From the NCBI GenBank assembly GCA_038146785.1, contig JAYQSI010000005.1, positions 1-64,000 on the forward strand: 64,000 nt of DNA, read 5' to 3'. Made by a program: the position numbers and the translations under genes. Positions within the stretch are counted from its first letter, which is position 1; every line of letters begins with the position of its first letter. The DNA is from VMDJ01 sp038146785. Lineage in GTDB: Bacteria > Pseudomonadota > Gammaproteobacteria > Chromatiales > Chromatiaceae. Positions 51,987 to 61,114 of the stretch are shown here, piece after piece. The notes beneath the pieces were generated by a model. That model saw only the letters and a program-made list of their open reading frames with translations, ran no database searches and had not been told where the DNA came from.

Positions 51987-52397
51987 TTAGATTGAGTACA
52001 GGTAATCCATGATGCTGTTGATTTCAGCTTCGCTCAGAATGTTGAACGTGCCGAATGGAGGCATCAGGGTATTGTGATTTTTCTTGGTCGCATCGTAGAT
52101 CTGGTTGTAAAGATCAGCGCGGTTAGGGAAGCGCATCTTCATGTAACCAGGCATCACAGACTTTTCGCCAGCTGCGTCAAGAATGTGTAGTGGTGGACCA
52201 GCGTTACCTGCTTGATTGTTCTTACCATCTGGAGCAGCGATTGCGTGACATGCCACACAGTTGCCTTTCTTCTTGTCGGTAATTAGTTTGTAACCATCTG
52301 CATCACCTGCGAAAGCGACTGAAGACATCAATGATGCACCAGCAACCATTGCGGCAAATGATAGAGCGGTCTTTGCGTTCTTAGCGGTGTTCCGCAT
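51987..52397 (-). CDS. soxX: SoxX, c-type cytochrome subunit of SoxAX
   Basis: 136 residues from ATG 52397, with AGGAGG seven bases upstream; the frame is open to 52418 but that overlaps the ribosome site. Signal peptide to about 30 (SSVAFA), haem site CVACH (Cys47, Cys50, His51), and distal-ligand region SVMPGYMKMRFP. Accepts electrons from SoxA. First gene of the soxXYZA operon. Confidence 0.95.
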   Translation of the reverse strand: MRNTAKNAKTALSFAAMVAGASLMSSVAFAGDADGYKLITDKKKGNCVACHAIAAPDGKNNQAGNAGPPLHILDAAGEKSVMPGYMKMRFPNRADLYNQIYDATKKNHNTLMPPFGTFNILSEAEINSIMDYLYSI

Positions 52398-52456
52398 CGC
52401 ATTTCCTCCTAAGCTCAATTGGGTGAATTTCTACGAATTCAACTTTATTAGTAATG

Positions 52457-52478
52457 TTCGAGTTAAGTGCCACTCGAA
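52457..52478 (-). promoter_or_regulatory. inverted repeat upstream of soxX
   Basis: TTCGAGT (52457-52463) and ACTCGAA (52472-52478) pair across eight bases, about 60-80 bases before the soxX start in a 220-base gene-free stretch. Position fits an operator for sox control; no regulator gene is adjacent. Confidence 0.4.
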
Positions 52479-52641
52479 AGTGACGGTCTTATTCGAATTC
52501 TTACACCCAGTGTTTTGGGTAGTGTGTAGATATTAATGATTCGTTGGCAGTAAGCAAGGGATAACAAGGGTTTTTTTAGCTATATCCATACTTTAGGAAG
52601 TGCTTATAAATACATTCCTACAGGCCATCGTTGAGCTTTTG

Positions 52642-54096
52642 TTAACGAATTTGATCATCCAGGGCGCGCTTTTCCGCCTTGAACAATTTTCGTCGTGAAT
52701 CGATCAGTGCGTTCTCATAAAAAGATAACCGCGGTTGATTCATGGCTATATCCAACTGAGCGATCGCTTCCTCGAGCTGTCCATTGAGGTAGAAAGCCTC
52801 AGCTTTGTAGCGATGCGCGGTAACCACTTGGCCAGACTCGCCATAAGCGCGGGATAAAAGGCTAAATAATGAGGGGGTTTTCACCTCAAGCTCGACCAGA
52901 CGTTCGATGCTGTCGATGACCTCATTCCAACGCTGTAGCTTCATGGCCATGTCAGAACGAACGGTGTTCAGCGCAATGTTCAGCGGTTTTTGTTGCAGTG
53001 CAGTATCTAGGCGAGCAAAAGCAGTCGTTGGATCGCCAAGCTGAGCATCCAGTTGGCTGAGCGTGATAACAAAGTCGATCGTGTCGGGATGTTTCTTAAT
53101 GAGGTCACGCAAAAGGGTTTGTGCTTCCTTGTAGCGTTTGAGTTTGAGTAGGGTGAGCGCTTGTTCGTAAAGCTTGGCATCTCGTAGACGAAGGCGACCA
53201 TCTTCCAGTTGACCTTTCAGCGCAACGAGATGTTGTTCGTGATTGATGGCGGCGTCGACTCGCAAACGTGATTTCACTAAGTGATAACGCAAGCTGTCTT
53301 CGTTTTGGATGTAGGGGTAACGACTCGCCAAATCGATCGACTCTGCCGTTCGATTGGTACTTACCGGGTGAGTCATTAAGAACTCCGGCAGCTTGCTGTC
53401 GTAAACCCGATTCGCTTTGCCCATGCGCGAAAAGAAAGCAGGCATCGCATTGGGTGAGAAGCCAGATTCGGCTAAGACATCAATACCCACGCGATCAGCT
53501 TCTTGTTCGTTGGCGCGAGTGAAGTTGATTTGTTCTTGAAGGATGGCAGCTTGACCACCGGCCGCAGCGGCAACACCTGCATCACCGCCGACGGCTACGC
53601 CTAATGCGATCGCGGCGATCAGTACAGCTGCATTGGGGATCGCCATATTTTGGGCGGTTTCCCATGCACGAAAGAGGTGTTGCTGGCTAACGTGAGCGAT
53701 CTCGTGTGCAACAACGGCGGCCAGTTCACTTTCGGTTTCGGTGGTGGCGATTAAGCCGGTATAAACACCAATATGACCTGCCGGTCCGGCAAACGCATTG
53801 ATCTGCGGGTTATCAATAAGAAAGAAGTGAAAGTCCTGTCCAGAGGCATCGCTATTTTTAACTAAGCGTTGGCCAAGTTCTTGAATGTAGTCACTGAGGA
53901 TAAGGTCGGTGAGTACCGCTTGATTACGCCGCACGCTACGCATGAAGGCTTGTCCAAGCTGGCGTTCTTGCTTGGGCGTCATTACACGGTTGGCACTGTT
54001 CCCCAGTTCAGGCAGCTCGATATTCAATGCATAGCTTGGTGTGCTAACTAAGCTGATGATGCAAAGAGTGATGAGTGCTTTTTTGAAGAATGTCAT
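52642..54096 (-). CDS. bepA: periplasmic M48 metalloprotease with TPR repeats (BepA type)
   Basis: 484 residues from ATG 54096; the frame is open 18 codons upstream but the signal peptide (FFKKALITLCIISLVSTPSYA) begins here. M48 zinc motif HEIAH near 130, glutamate helix EQEADRVGIDVL near 190, and TPR repeats from about 290 to the end. BepA assembles or degrades outer-membrane beta-barrels such as LptD. Reads in the same direction as, and just after, the VWA protein gene. Confidence 0.9.
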   Translation of the reverse strand: MTFFKKALITLCIISLVSTPSYALNIELPELGNSANRVMTPKQERQLGQAFMRSVRRNQAVLTDLILSDYIQELGQRLVKNSDASGQDFHFFLIDNPQINAFAGPAGHIGVYTGLIATTETESELAAVVAHEIAHVSQQHLFRAWETAQNMAIPNAAVLIAAIALGVAVGGDAGVAAAAGGQAAILQEQINFTRANEQEADRVGIDVLAESGFSPNAMPAFFSRMGKANRVYDSKLPEFLMTHPVSTNRTAESIDLASRYPYIQNEDSLRYHLVKSRLRVDAAINHEQHLVALKGQLEDGRLRLRDAKLYEQALTLLKLKRYKEAQTLLRDLIKKHPDTIDFVITLSQLDAQLGDPTTAFARLDTALQQKPLNIALNTVRSDMAMKLQRWNEVIDSIERLVELEVKTPSLFSLLSRAYGESGQVVTAHRYKAEAFYLNGQLEEAIAQLDIAMNQPRLSFYENALIDSRRKLFKAEKRALDDQIR

Positions 54097-54122
54097 ACGG
54101 GTTAGGTTACCCGTTAGCGGGC

Positions 54123-55467
54123 TTAGTTGAGTTGAATGCGTTGACCCCATGGAGTCTTTTCTTTGCCTTTGACGAGCCAGATCACCGGAAAGTTCGGCTC
54201 AATCTTCAGGAAAAGTGCCTTCTGCATCAGTGAAGTAAACCATTAATGCCGGATTGATGCCGTGTTTATTTAAATGATCAAACACGGGGCGGAAGTCAGT
54301 GCCACCACCGCCGGTGATTTGTGACGGGCATTCAAACTCTTCCCAAGGCTCAAAGGTCCACGGGCAGTTATCCGCTAAGGCAGAATCACAGGCATATAGA
54401 TTGATGCGAGCGCGCATCTGGCCTTTGAGGGCATCGATCTCGGATAAAAATTCATTGATCTCGTTCGCTTTGATTGAGCCACTGGTATCAATGGCAACTG
54501 TGATATCGATCTGAGCACTTTTTAATGACGGCAGAATCGCATCACCTTCACGACGAGAAGGGCGCATGTAGCTGAAGTCATCACGCGCAATCGCTGTCAT
54601 ATACCGTGCTAACAACATGCGCCATGGCAGTTGCGGTTGTAACAAGTGATCAATAATGCGCGCCATGGTGCCGCCGAGCTTGCCGGCTTGCATGGCCTGT
54701 TGAGCGGCGCCGGCGAGTCGTTGTTGCCATTGCACATCGAGGGTGTCACGTTCTTCGGGTGTTAACGGTGGGGGTGCCGGATCACCTTGGTCGCTTTCGT
54801 TTTCGGGTTCCGTCTGAGTGTCGGGTTCGCCCATATCCGCTTGCGGGGCATTGTCAGATTTTTTGCCGGACTCACCTTGCTCGCTATGTTGCTTGGGCAG
54901 GCCGCCTTTACCCTCTTGCTCATCAGAAGGTGATTGTTCCTGCTGACGTTGCTCTTTAAGTTGCTGCTCAGCATCTTCAGGTGACTTGCCTTGCTGGCCG
55001 CCACCACCTTCGTTTTCTTTATCGTAAAGATGTTGATCTAGCGTTTCGGTTTGATCGTTGTCGTCTAATAAGGGATAGATTTCTTCAGCGGTCATGCCGA
55101 GATACAGCGGCATGATGTGTGCATTCGGTGGCGGCTTCAGTCCGTCATCAATCAGCAAAGGATTGATCGCGTAGTCGCACGCCAGATCCCAACGGTGTTT
55201 AACGCGATGCTTGCGTCGAGCGAAATGTGAAAGGGCGCAATGCAGGGCTTCATGCGCCAACATGAATTGCGTTTGTTCGACTGACAGGCTTTCGATGTAT
55301 TCCGGGTTGTAATAAAACTTACGCGCATCGGTAGCGGTTGTCGGGCACCACTGATCGTTTGCAGCAACCATGGGTAAGCGCAAAACCAGCGCGCCTAAAA
55401 ACGGCTTATCAAGAATGAGCTTGGTACGTGCAGCGGTTAGTTTTGTTTCGATCTTTTGCAGATCCAT
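54123..55467 (-). CDS. VWA-like domain protein (DUF2201 type), frameshifted near its 3' end
   Basis: N-terminal DUF2201-like metallopeptidase region with HEALHCALSHFARRK near 73-87, a Gln/Glu/Ser-rich linker (about 150-260), then a VWA-like domain with the MIDAS-type DTSGSI near 327-332 and TDAEGTFPE near 413. As read it stops at 54199, but dropping one G near 54215 restores the usual ending PNFPVIWLVKGKEKTPWG then QRIQLN to a stop at 54123. Start seven bases after the MoxR gene; such pairs are chaperone-like modules acting on unknown enzymes. Confidence 0.8.
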
Positions 55468-55473
55468 CGCGAC

Positions 55474-56517
55474 TTACTCGTACAACATCACATCGGCAAT
55501 CGCGTTAGCCCAATCAGCAAACTGTGGCACTGCAAAGAGCGTTTCACCAATCGCACGATGTAAATCCGAGACCAACATAACGCCCATCTCGCGTTGCGGG
55601 AAGGTGTTGGCGTAATCGAGGATATTGCCAATCACGGTATTGGCTTTATCGGTATCTGCTGCGCGAATCGCTCGACCCACTAAAGCGGCCGCAACAGCAT
55701 ATTGCAGGTCAATTTCATCCGGTACAGGCGTTGGTTCGCCCGCAACAATGGCATCGAGATCTGGCATCTTGTCGAGACTATTCACAAATGCAGTCAGCTC
55801 AATGCCGGCTGCGGGTCCGACACAAGCTTGCAGGGTGCCTTGTAAAAGCTCGGCGCTATTACCGAACTTTTTCAGTGCGCGATGAGCAAACTCCCATGAG
55901 CGAGGCGAGGGGAAAGCAACCGGGTTATGCGCTGGATCAAAATCAAACAATAGCTCTGGACGGAATCGAAGGAAACCGATCACGCGCTCATCAATCTCAT
56001 GTTTGTAAGCCCAGGCGACCCAATCATCAAGATGGGCTTCGAGTTCAAAGTGAGAGAAGCGATTCGCCAGTGGTGCAGGCATGGTGTAGGTCACACCACG
56101 GTCACCCTGACGGTTGCCGGCAGCAAAGATCGCCCAACCTTCAGGGACTTCGTATTCACCCAAGCGGCGATCGAGTATCAATTGATAAGCAGCAGCTGAA
56201 ACACTTGGCGGTGCTGAGGTGATTTCATCGAGAAACAGAATGCCTCGCTCGCCGTGACGAGCTGCGTTTGGAAGGATGGCAGGGATTGCCCATTCAACAT
56301 TCTCGTCATTGCGAAAGGGTATGCCGCGCAGATCGCTCGGTTCCATCTGCGACAGACGGATATCGATGACCGATACGTCGTGCTGATCAGCGGTCTGACG
56401 AATCATGTCGGATTTACCAACCCCAGGAGGTCCCCAGATCATTACAGGGGTGTGAACACCGTCGAGCGTACTGCTGAATTCGCGTTCGAGAATGGTCATT
56501 AGTTGGGCTGGGCGCAT
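55474..56517 (-). CDS. MoxR-type AAA+ ATPase
   Basis: 347 residues. Walker A WGPPGVGKSD near 28-37, Walker B GILFLDEITSAPP near 92-104, sensor 1 IFAAGNRQGD near 129-138, and Arg-rich sensor 2 region SPRSWEFAHRAL near 202-213. Belongs to the MoxR group that is paired with VWA proteins; its partner follows immediately (seven bases). Role: probable remodelling ATPase for metalloenzyme or complex maturation, by family analogy. Confidence 0.88.
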   Translation of the reverse strand: MRPAQLMTILEREFSSTLDGVHTPVMIWGPPGVGKSDMIRQTADQHDVSVIDIRLSQMEPSDLRGIPFRNDENVEWAIPAILPNAARHGERGILFLDEITSAPPSVSAAAYQLILDRRLGEYEVPEGWAIFAAGNRQGDRGVTYTMPAPLANRFSHFELEAHLDDWVAWAYKHEIDERVIGFLRFRPELLFDFDPAHNPVAFPSPRSWEFAHRALKKFGNSAELLQGTLQACVGPAAGIELTAFVNSLDKMPDLDAIVAGEPTPVPDEIDLQYAVAAALVGRAIRAADTDKANTVIGNILDYANTFPQREMGVMLVSDLHRAIGETLFAVPQFADWANAIADVMLYE

Positions 56518-56803
56518 ACGATCTCCGCCAGTTGAGTAGGGTTTTTCGAATTATTTTGCCGAAGAATGGGCAATAAGCCTGTAAACATCAACCGTTCTGG
56601 CGTGTGGAAAATCCCTGAGCATTAATGAGACAAATTCTTGCTTGTCATTCGTGAGTAAATAAGGGTATTCTAATGCCCCGTTTCGGAGCCAACTGAATGT
56701 CGCTCTTGAAAGTGCCAAAGTTGTTAACGCAATGAGGCCGAACGGCAAAATTTACATCACCGACCCATAAGGGCGGCAGAAACGATTAATTTCGGAGACT
56801 TTT

Positions 56804-56998
56804 ATGAACCAGTTCTACTACGACGCAGTAACCAAGATGGAAGAGATGGGCTGTGATGAAGAGTACATTCAGGGCTGGCAGGCTGGTTGTCTGCAAAACC
56901 CAATGCGTGAAGAGCAGCGCGTAAACGAAGCTTACGAGGCAGGCTACGCAGACGGTGAAGAGAAGAGCACCGATAACTTTGGTAACTGGGCGAAGTAA
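56804..56998 (+). CDS. small acidic hypothetical protein, 64 residues
   Basis: Starts MNQFYYDAVTKMEEMG behind GGAG (eight bases). Core QGWQAGCLQNPMREEQRVNE and AYEAGYADGEEKSTDNF; the two GWxxG/GYxxG helical motifs recall ribosome modulation factor-like or YxxG repeat helices but similarity is too short for a name. A strong terminator follows the stop, so this is an expressed unit. Unrecognised; probably conserved in related gammaproteobacteria, which I cannot check. Confidence 0.75.
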   Translation: MNQFYYDAVTKMEEMGCDEEYIQGWQAGCLQNPMREEQRVNEAYEAGYADGEEKSTDNFGNWAK

Positions 56999-57013
56999 TT
57001 TTCCCTTACCAAC

Positions 57014-57043
57014 AAAAAAGCGGGTCACTGACCCGCTTTTTTT
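57014..57043. terminator. bidirectional intrinsic terminator
   Basis: GCGGGTC (57020-57026) and GACCCGC (57030-57036) around ACT, with A run before and seven Ts after. Shared by the 64-residue gene and the convergent 186-residue gene. Confidence 0.9.
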
Positions 57044-57061
57044 ATGCCTGATAATCGGTGT

Positions 57062-57622
57062 TTATTCGTAAAGATTCATCATCGCACGAACCAATTCCTT
57101 GTTAACTTCAACACCATCTTTATCCATCACCTGATCAATCACCCAACGATTCTCTTGTGAAGCTCCCATCACTTGCTGAATCTCATACCCTAAGCAACGC
57201 AGGAATGGGTAAGAAGGGCCGTCATCGGTGTAATTGAACTCGGAATATTCTTCGCCTCGTTTGTTCATTTTTTCTATGAACGGCATTACATAATCACCAG
57301 GACCTAGGATGTCAGAGCAATTGTCTTGCAGGTGTCCAGCTAAGTGTTTAGCGAGGGTGATAACGAGTTTGCGACGCAGATCATCTGGCATCTCAAAACG
57401 TAAGTGCGCTAGACGATCGACGATTTGTAGTTGGAAGATCAAATATTCAACGATGACATCCATGCGTTGCTCGTCAGAGTCATAGATGTAATCTTCGCCA
57501 TGCAGGTTGATAGCTTTGTCTTTTGCGATACGCCAGCTGATAAAAGCTAACGCGCCTGCAATTTCATCAACTGAACGTTCTGCGCCATCATCATGCCATC
57601 GGCTTTTGATTCGAAGTGCCAT
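57062..57622 (-). CDS. conserved hypothetical protein, 186 residues
   Basis: Soluble, mostly helical, unrecognised. Begins MALRIKSRWHDDGAERSVDE and includes NEIxx-free segments such as LRRKLVITLAKHLAGHLQDN near 82-101 and FLRCLGYEIQQVMGAS near 139-154. No metal or nucleotide motif is evident. GAGGTAA lies about six bases before the ATG. nadA ends 73 bases upstream on the same strand, so the two may share a transcript. Confidence 0.65.
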   Translation of the reverse strand: MALRIKSRWHDDGAERSVDEIAGALAFISWRIAKDKAINLHGEDYIYDSDEQRMDVIVEYLIFQLQIVDRLAHLRFEMPDDLRRKLVITLAKHLAGHLQDNCSDILGPGDYVMPFIEKMNKRGEEYSEFNYTDDGPSYPFLRCLGYEIQQVMGASQENRWVIDQVMDKDGVEVNKELVRAMMNLYE

Positions 57623-57695
57623 AGTTACCTCAAGATGTCTTAACAGTGATTATCGCCGATCTGAGATCCGACCATCCTCACGTTCTATCCCGTTT

Positions 57696-58736
57696 TTATT
57701 TTCGAAGGGCGGCAAAGTCCAACATGCGTTGAATCGAATGCACGGCTTGTTCGCGGACGGATGACTCGATAAAAATTTCACCGCTGCGTTGTAGCAGGGT
57801 TGTTTCAAGGTTCTGTAAAGCATTCATTGCCATCCATGGGCAGTGAGCACAGCTTTCGCAGGTTGCGCCTTCACCAGCGGTGGGCGCGGAGATAAGTTTT
57901 TTGTGCGGAGCTTGCTGTTGCATCTTCCAGAAAATGCCATCGTCTGTGGCAACAATGAATTCATCTTGTGGCATCTCACGTACAGCGTTAATTAATGCCG
58001 TTGTAGAGCCTACAAGGTCAGCTTGATTGATGATGTCATCCGGTGATTCAGGGTGCACCAAGACAGCAGCATCAGGATGCAGTTTTCGTAAGCGCTCTAA
58101 AGCAAATCCTTTGAATTCTTCATGGACGACGCAGCTGCCATTCCAAAACAGCATGTCTGCACCCGTCATTTTTTGCACATAAGCACCAAGGTGTTTATCT
58201 GGTGCCCACAAAATCTTTTTGCCTTGTGCATGCAGGTGCTTAACGACATCGAGTGCGATGCCTGATGTCACCATCCAATCCGCACGTGCTTTTACTGCAG
58301 CACTTGTATTGGCGTATACGACCACCGTGCGATCAGGATGTTGATCACAAAAGGCAGAAAATTGATCAATCGGGCAGCTTTCATCCAGAGAGCAGGTCGC
58401 CTCAAGATCAGGCATTAAAATGGTTTTCTCTGGGTTGAGAATCTTTGCGGTTTCACCCATGAAGCGCACACCACAAACAAGGAGTGTCTGTGCATCTGAC
58501 TGAGAGCCAAAGCGCGCCATCTCCAGAGAGTCGGCAACACAGCCGCCGGTTTCTTCGGCTAACGCCTGCAGGTCAGCATCCACATAGTAGTGAGCGACAA
58601 GCGTGGCATTTTGCTCTCGCATTAAAGCTTTGATGCGATCTTTCAGTGCTTCTTTTTCAGGCGCAGAAAGGGATGGCCAAACAGGATGCGCTGGCACATG
58701 AATTTCGGGCACGTTGGGTGCTGCTGACGTGTTCAA
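57696..58736 (-). CDS. nadA: quinolinate synthase NadA
   Basis: 346 residues. Iron-sulfur enzyme condensing iminoaspartate with dihydroxyacetone phosphate for NAD synthesis. Cluster cysteines lie near Cys115 (EATCSLDESCP), in the NGSCVVHEEF block near 205, and in the ESCAHCPWMAMN block near 295-300, matching the three-region pattern of E. coli NadA (113, 200 and 297). HYYVDADLQALAEETGG near 49-65 binds substrate. Confidence 0.95.
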   Translation of the reverse strand: MNTSAAPNVPEIHVPAHPVWPSLSAPEKEALKDRIKALMREQNATLVAHYYVDADLQALAEETGGCVADSLEMARFGSQSDAQTLLVCGVRFMGETAKILNPEKTILMPDLEATCSLDESCPIDQFSAFCDQHPDRTVVVYANTSAAVKARADWMVTSGIALDVVKHLHAQGKKILWAPDKHLGAYVQKMTGADMLFWNGSCVVHEEFKGFALERLRKLHPDAAVLVHPESPDDIINQADLVGSTTALINAVREMPQDEFIVATDDGIFWKMQQQAPHKKLISAPTAGEGATCESCAHCPWMAMNALQNLETTLLQRSGEIFIESSVREQAVHSIQRMLDFAALRK

Positions 58737-58754
58737 TGAATTTCTCAGTTTGCT

Positions 58755-59645
58755 TTACGAGTCTGTGGCGATCGGCCAGAGCCATGCAGCTCCTCTGACG
58801 CCACTCGAATCGCCATGAACTGGCGGTTTTAGTTGTGTTTTCAGTGTATCTGAAAAGACATAACGCGGCAGGCGGCGAGGCACTTCATTATAAAGGGTTT
58901 CTACATTCGATAAGCCGCCGCCAAGCACAATCACTTCGGGGTCGACGATATTGATGACCTGAGCAAGACAGCGCGCCATGCGATCGTAGTAACGATCGAG
59001 TGTTGCAAGGGCTTCTTTTTCACCTTGCATAGCTTGCCGGGTGATTTCTTCAGCCTGTAGTTCGCCGCCGTGGTCGCGCACAAGTCCGGGGCCTGATAGC
59101 CAGGTTTCAACGCAACCCTGTTTGCCGCAATAACACTGAGGGCCAGGTAATTCATTTTCTTGGGGCCAAGGTAGCGGATTGTGTCCCCATTCGCCGGCAA
59201 TGGCGTTCGGCCCTTGAAGTAATTGCTTGCGGATGACCAGTCCGCCACCTGTGCCTGTGCCAACGATCACGCCAAAAACGGAGTTGGCGTCTTTGCCGGC
59301 ACCATCGCTGGCTTCAGAAAGCGCGAAACAGTCAGCATCATTCGCCACTCGCACTGGTCGCTGCAGTAACTCTTCTAAGTCGTGTTGCAATGGCTGTCCG
59401 TTCAGACAGGTGGAGTTAGCGTTTCTCATCAGGCCTGTATCAGGTGATGGAGCGCCTGGTGTGCCAATGCCAATGGCGAGGTGTTTGTCGTCAGTGAGTT
59501 GGTCGATCAGTGATCGAATTTGCTGCAGAGTTTGTGAATAGTCACCTTGCGGTGTGTCGACGCGATGGCGCTGCAAAATGTCTCCTGAATCGGCCAACAA
59601 AATGCCTTCAATTTTTGTTCCACCAAGATCGATTCCGATGCGCAT
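58755..59645 (-). CDS. mak: ROK-family sugar kinase (Mak fructokinase-like)
   Basis: 296 residues. N-terminal phosphate loop GIDLGGTKIEG at 3-13, ATP motif GVIVGTGTGGG near 125-135, and the ROK zinc-type signature AGEWGHNPLPWPQ near 149-161 with CYCGKQGCVETWLSG near 169-183. The EWGHNPLPW block is that of E. coli Mak (manno(fructo)kinase) and NagK; overall resemblance favours Mak. Lies 18 bases upstream of nadA. Confidence 0.82.
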   Translation of the reverse strand: MRIGIDLGGTKIEGILLADSGDILQRHRVDTPQGDYSQTLQQIRSLIDQLTDDKHLAIGIGTPGAPSPDTGLMRNANSTCLNGQPLQHDLEELLQRPVRVANDADCFALSEASDGAGKDANSVFGVIVGTGTGGGLVIRKQLLQGPNAIAGEWGHNPLPWPQENELPGPQCYCGKQGCVETWLSGPGLVRDHGGELQAEEITRQAMQGEKEALATLDRYYDRMARCLAQVINIVDPEVIVLGGGLSNVETLYNEVPRRLPRYVFSDTLKTQLKPPVHGDSSGVRGAAWLWPIATDS

Positions 59646-59680
59646 TTTTTTACTCTATAAAAATCGTTTTAATTTCAATC

Positions 59681-59697
59681 AGCTAAGTCGCTTAGCT
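59681..59697. repeat. 17-base palindrome upstream of the RND operon
   Basis: AGCTAAG-TCG-CTTAGCT, a perfect inverted repeat in the 270-base gap between mak and the efflux operon. It could be an operator for either divergent unit. The rest of the gap holds no gene that I can see. Confidence 0.45.
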
Positions 59698-59918
59698 TGA
59701 AAAAAGGTCAAGATTTCACCCCGAAAGAGGTGCCTCATAAGGGTTTTCTCAATTGCAATAGGAGCCCCTGTTGAAGGATAATCGCGTGCTAATCAGAACC
59801 TAGCAAGCACTTGGTTAAGTCGATTCAAAAAGGGATCAATTAACCTTTTGTTTTCAATAATAAAAGCGGTTTTTGGCGACGGGGAAAGTCAGAAATCGCA
59901 GAAATTAGGAAGAAACAG

Positions 59919-61085
59919 ATGCGTCGTATTTTGTTGTCTGCAGCTTTGGCTGCTTTATCGTCACTGGCAGCCGCTCAAAATCCAATTCCAGCGTCAGACG
60001 ACATCTTTGTAGTTGAGGCATCGACCGAACGTCCTACCATTGCGGTTGGCGGCACCGTTGTTCCTTTCCGTGAAGTGACTTTTGCAGCGCAATTGCCAGG
60101 TCGTATCAAAACGATTTCTGGTATCGAAGGTGATGCCTTTGAAGCCGGTAAGGTACTTATCGAACTAGATGAGGCAGAGCTTCTAGCGAATCGTTCAGCG
60201 GCGGTTGCAGCCTTAAATGCGGCAGAAGCTGACATGCGTAATGCTGGTGTGCAATACAACCGTGAGTTGTGGTCACCACAGGGTAAGGCTTCACCGGGCG
60301 GTATGGGTATCCCGAATTTGTTCGACCAAGTCTTCACTCGTCCGATGGAAGATTTCGTTGGTGGACGTGACCGTGATGCAGAGCGCAGCGCGGATCTTTA
60401 TGCATCGACAACCCGTATTGAGCAGGCACGCAGCCAAATCATGCGTGCGCAATCAGAAATTCAAGCCATTGATGCTAAGTTGCGTGATGCAAAATCGATT
60501 GCACCTTTTGATGGTGTGATCATGCAGAAAATGGTTGAAGAGGGTGACACCATTCAGCCGGGTCAACCGATGCTGACCTTCTCAGATGTTACTTGGCTGC
60601 AAGTTGAAGTCGATGTGCCAGCACGTCTTGCACAAGGTTTGCAGGCAATGATGATCTTGAAGCAATCAGCATCATTTGATGATCATCCTGAAGCGGTGGA
60701 TGTGCGTGTTGCACAAATCTTCCCAATGGCTGACATGCAGCGTCACACCATTAAAGTTAAGTTTGATATTCCACAGGGTGTTTCAAAGCCTGGTATGTAC
60801 GCCAAGGTGTTGATTCCTGATGTGACCGCAGCATCGTCAATGAGTCAGATGCCAGCGATTCCAAGCAGTGCGATTCGTTATCGTGGCAACCTACCTATCG
60901 TTTATGTGAAGAACATGGATGGTTATCCAGAGTTGCGTATGGTTCGCGAAGGTAAGCACTTGGGCAATGGTCTAACCACAATCCTTTCGGGTATTGCAGA
61001 AGGCGATATGGTTTACGCCAATCCAGGCCCTGATATGTTGAGTCGTCCTCAGCGCAAAAAGAATTCAGAAGAAGAAAAACATTAA
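59919..61085 (+). CDS. RND efflux periplasmic adaptor (membrane fusion protein)
   Basis: 388 residues with signal peptide 1-20 (LAALSSLAAAQ). HlyD/AcrA-like order: lipoyl half GGTVVPFREVTFAAQLPGRI near 44-63 and its return AKLRDAKSIAPFDGVIMQK near 185-203, helical hairpin between, beta barrel SDVTWLQVEVDVP near 223-235 and a short C-terminal domain. AGGAAGAAAC precedes the ATG. The helical hairpin is short, typical of heavy-metal or drug RND adaptors. Couples the pump downstream to an outer-membrane channel not seen here. Confidence 0.9.
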   Translation: MRRILLSAALAALSSLAAAQNPIPASDDIFVVEASTERPTIAVGGTVVPFREVTFAAQLPGRIKTISGIEGDAFEAGKVLIELDEAELLANRSAAVAALNAAEADMRNAGVQYNRELWSPQGKASPGGMGIPNLFDQVFTRPMEDFVGGRDRDAERSADLYASTTRIEQARSQIMRAQSEIQAIDAKLRDAKSIAPFDGVIMQKMVEEGDTIQPGQPMLTFSDVTWLQVEVDVPARLAQGLQAMMILKQSASFDDHPEAVDVRVAQIFPMADMQRHTIKVKFDIPQGVSKPGMYAKVLIPDVTAASSMSQMPAIPSSAIRYRGNLPIVYVKNMDGYPELRMVREGKHLGNGLTTILSGIAEGDMVYANPGPDMLSRPQRKKNSEEEKH

Positions 61086-61114
61086 AAGCCGGCTGAGCTA
61101 GCAGGTATGCACGC

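Noticed and set aside
56551..56748. Minus-strand frame of 65 codons (TTG start) between the MoxR gene and the 64-residue gene
   Set aside because: No ribosome site, no recognisable motif, and it occupies the likely promoter region of the MoxR operon. Not called, but some codon structure is present.
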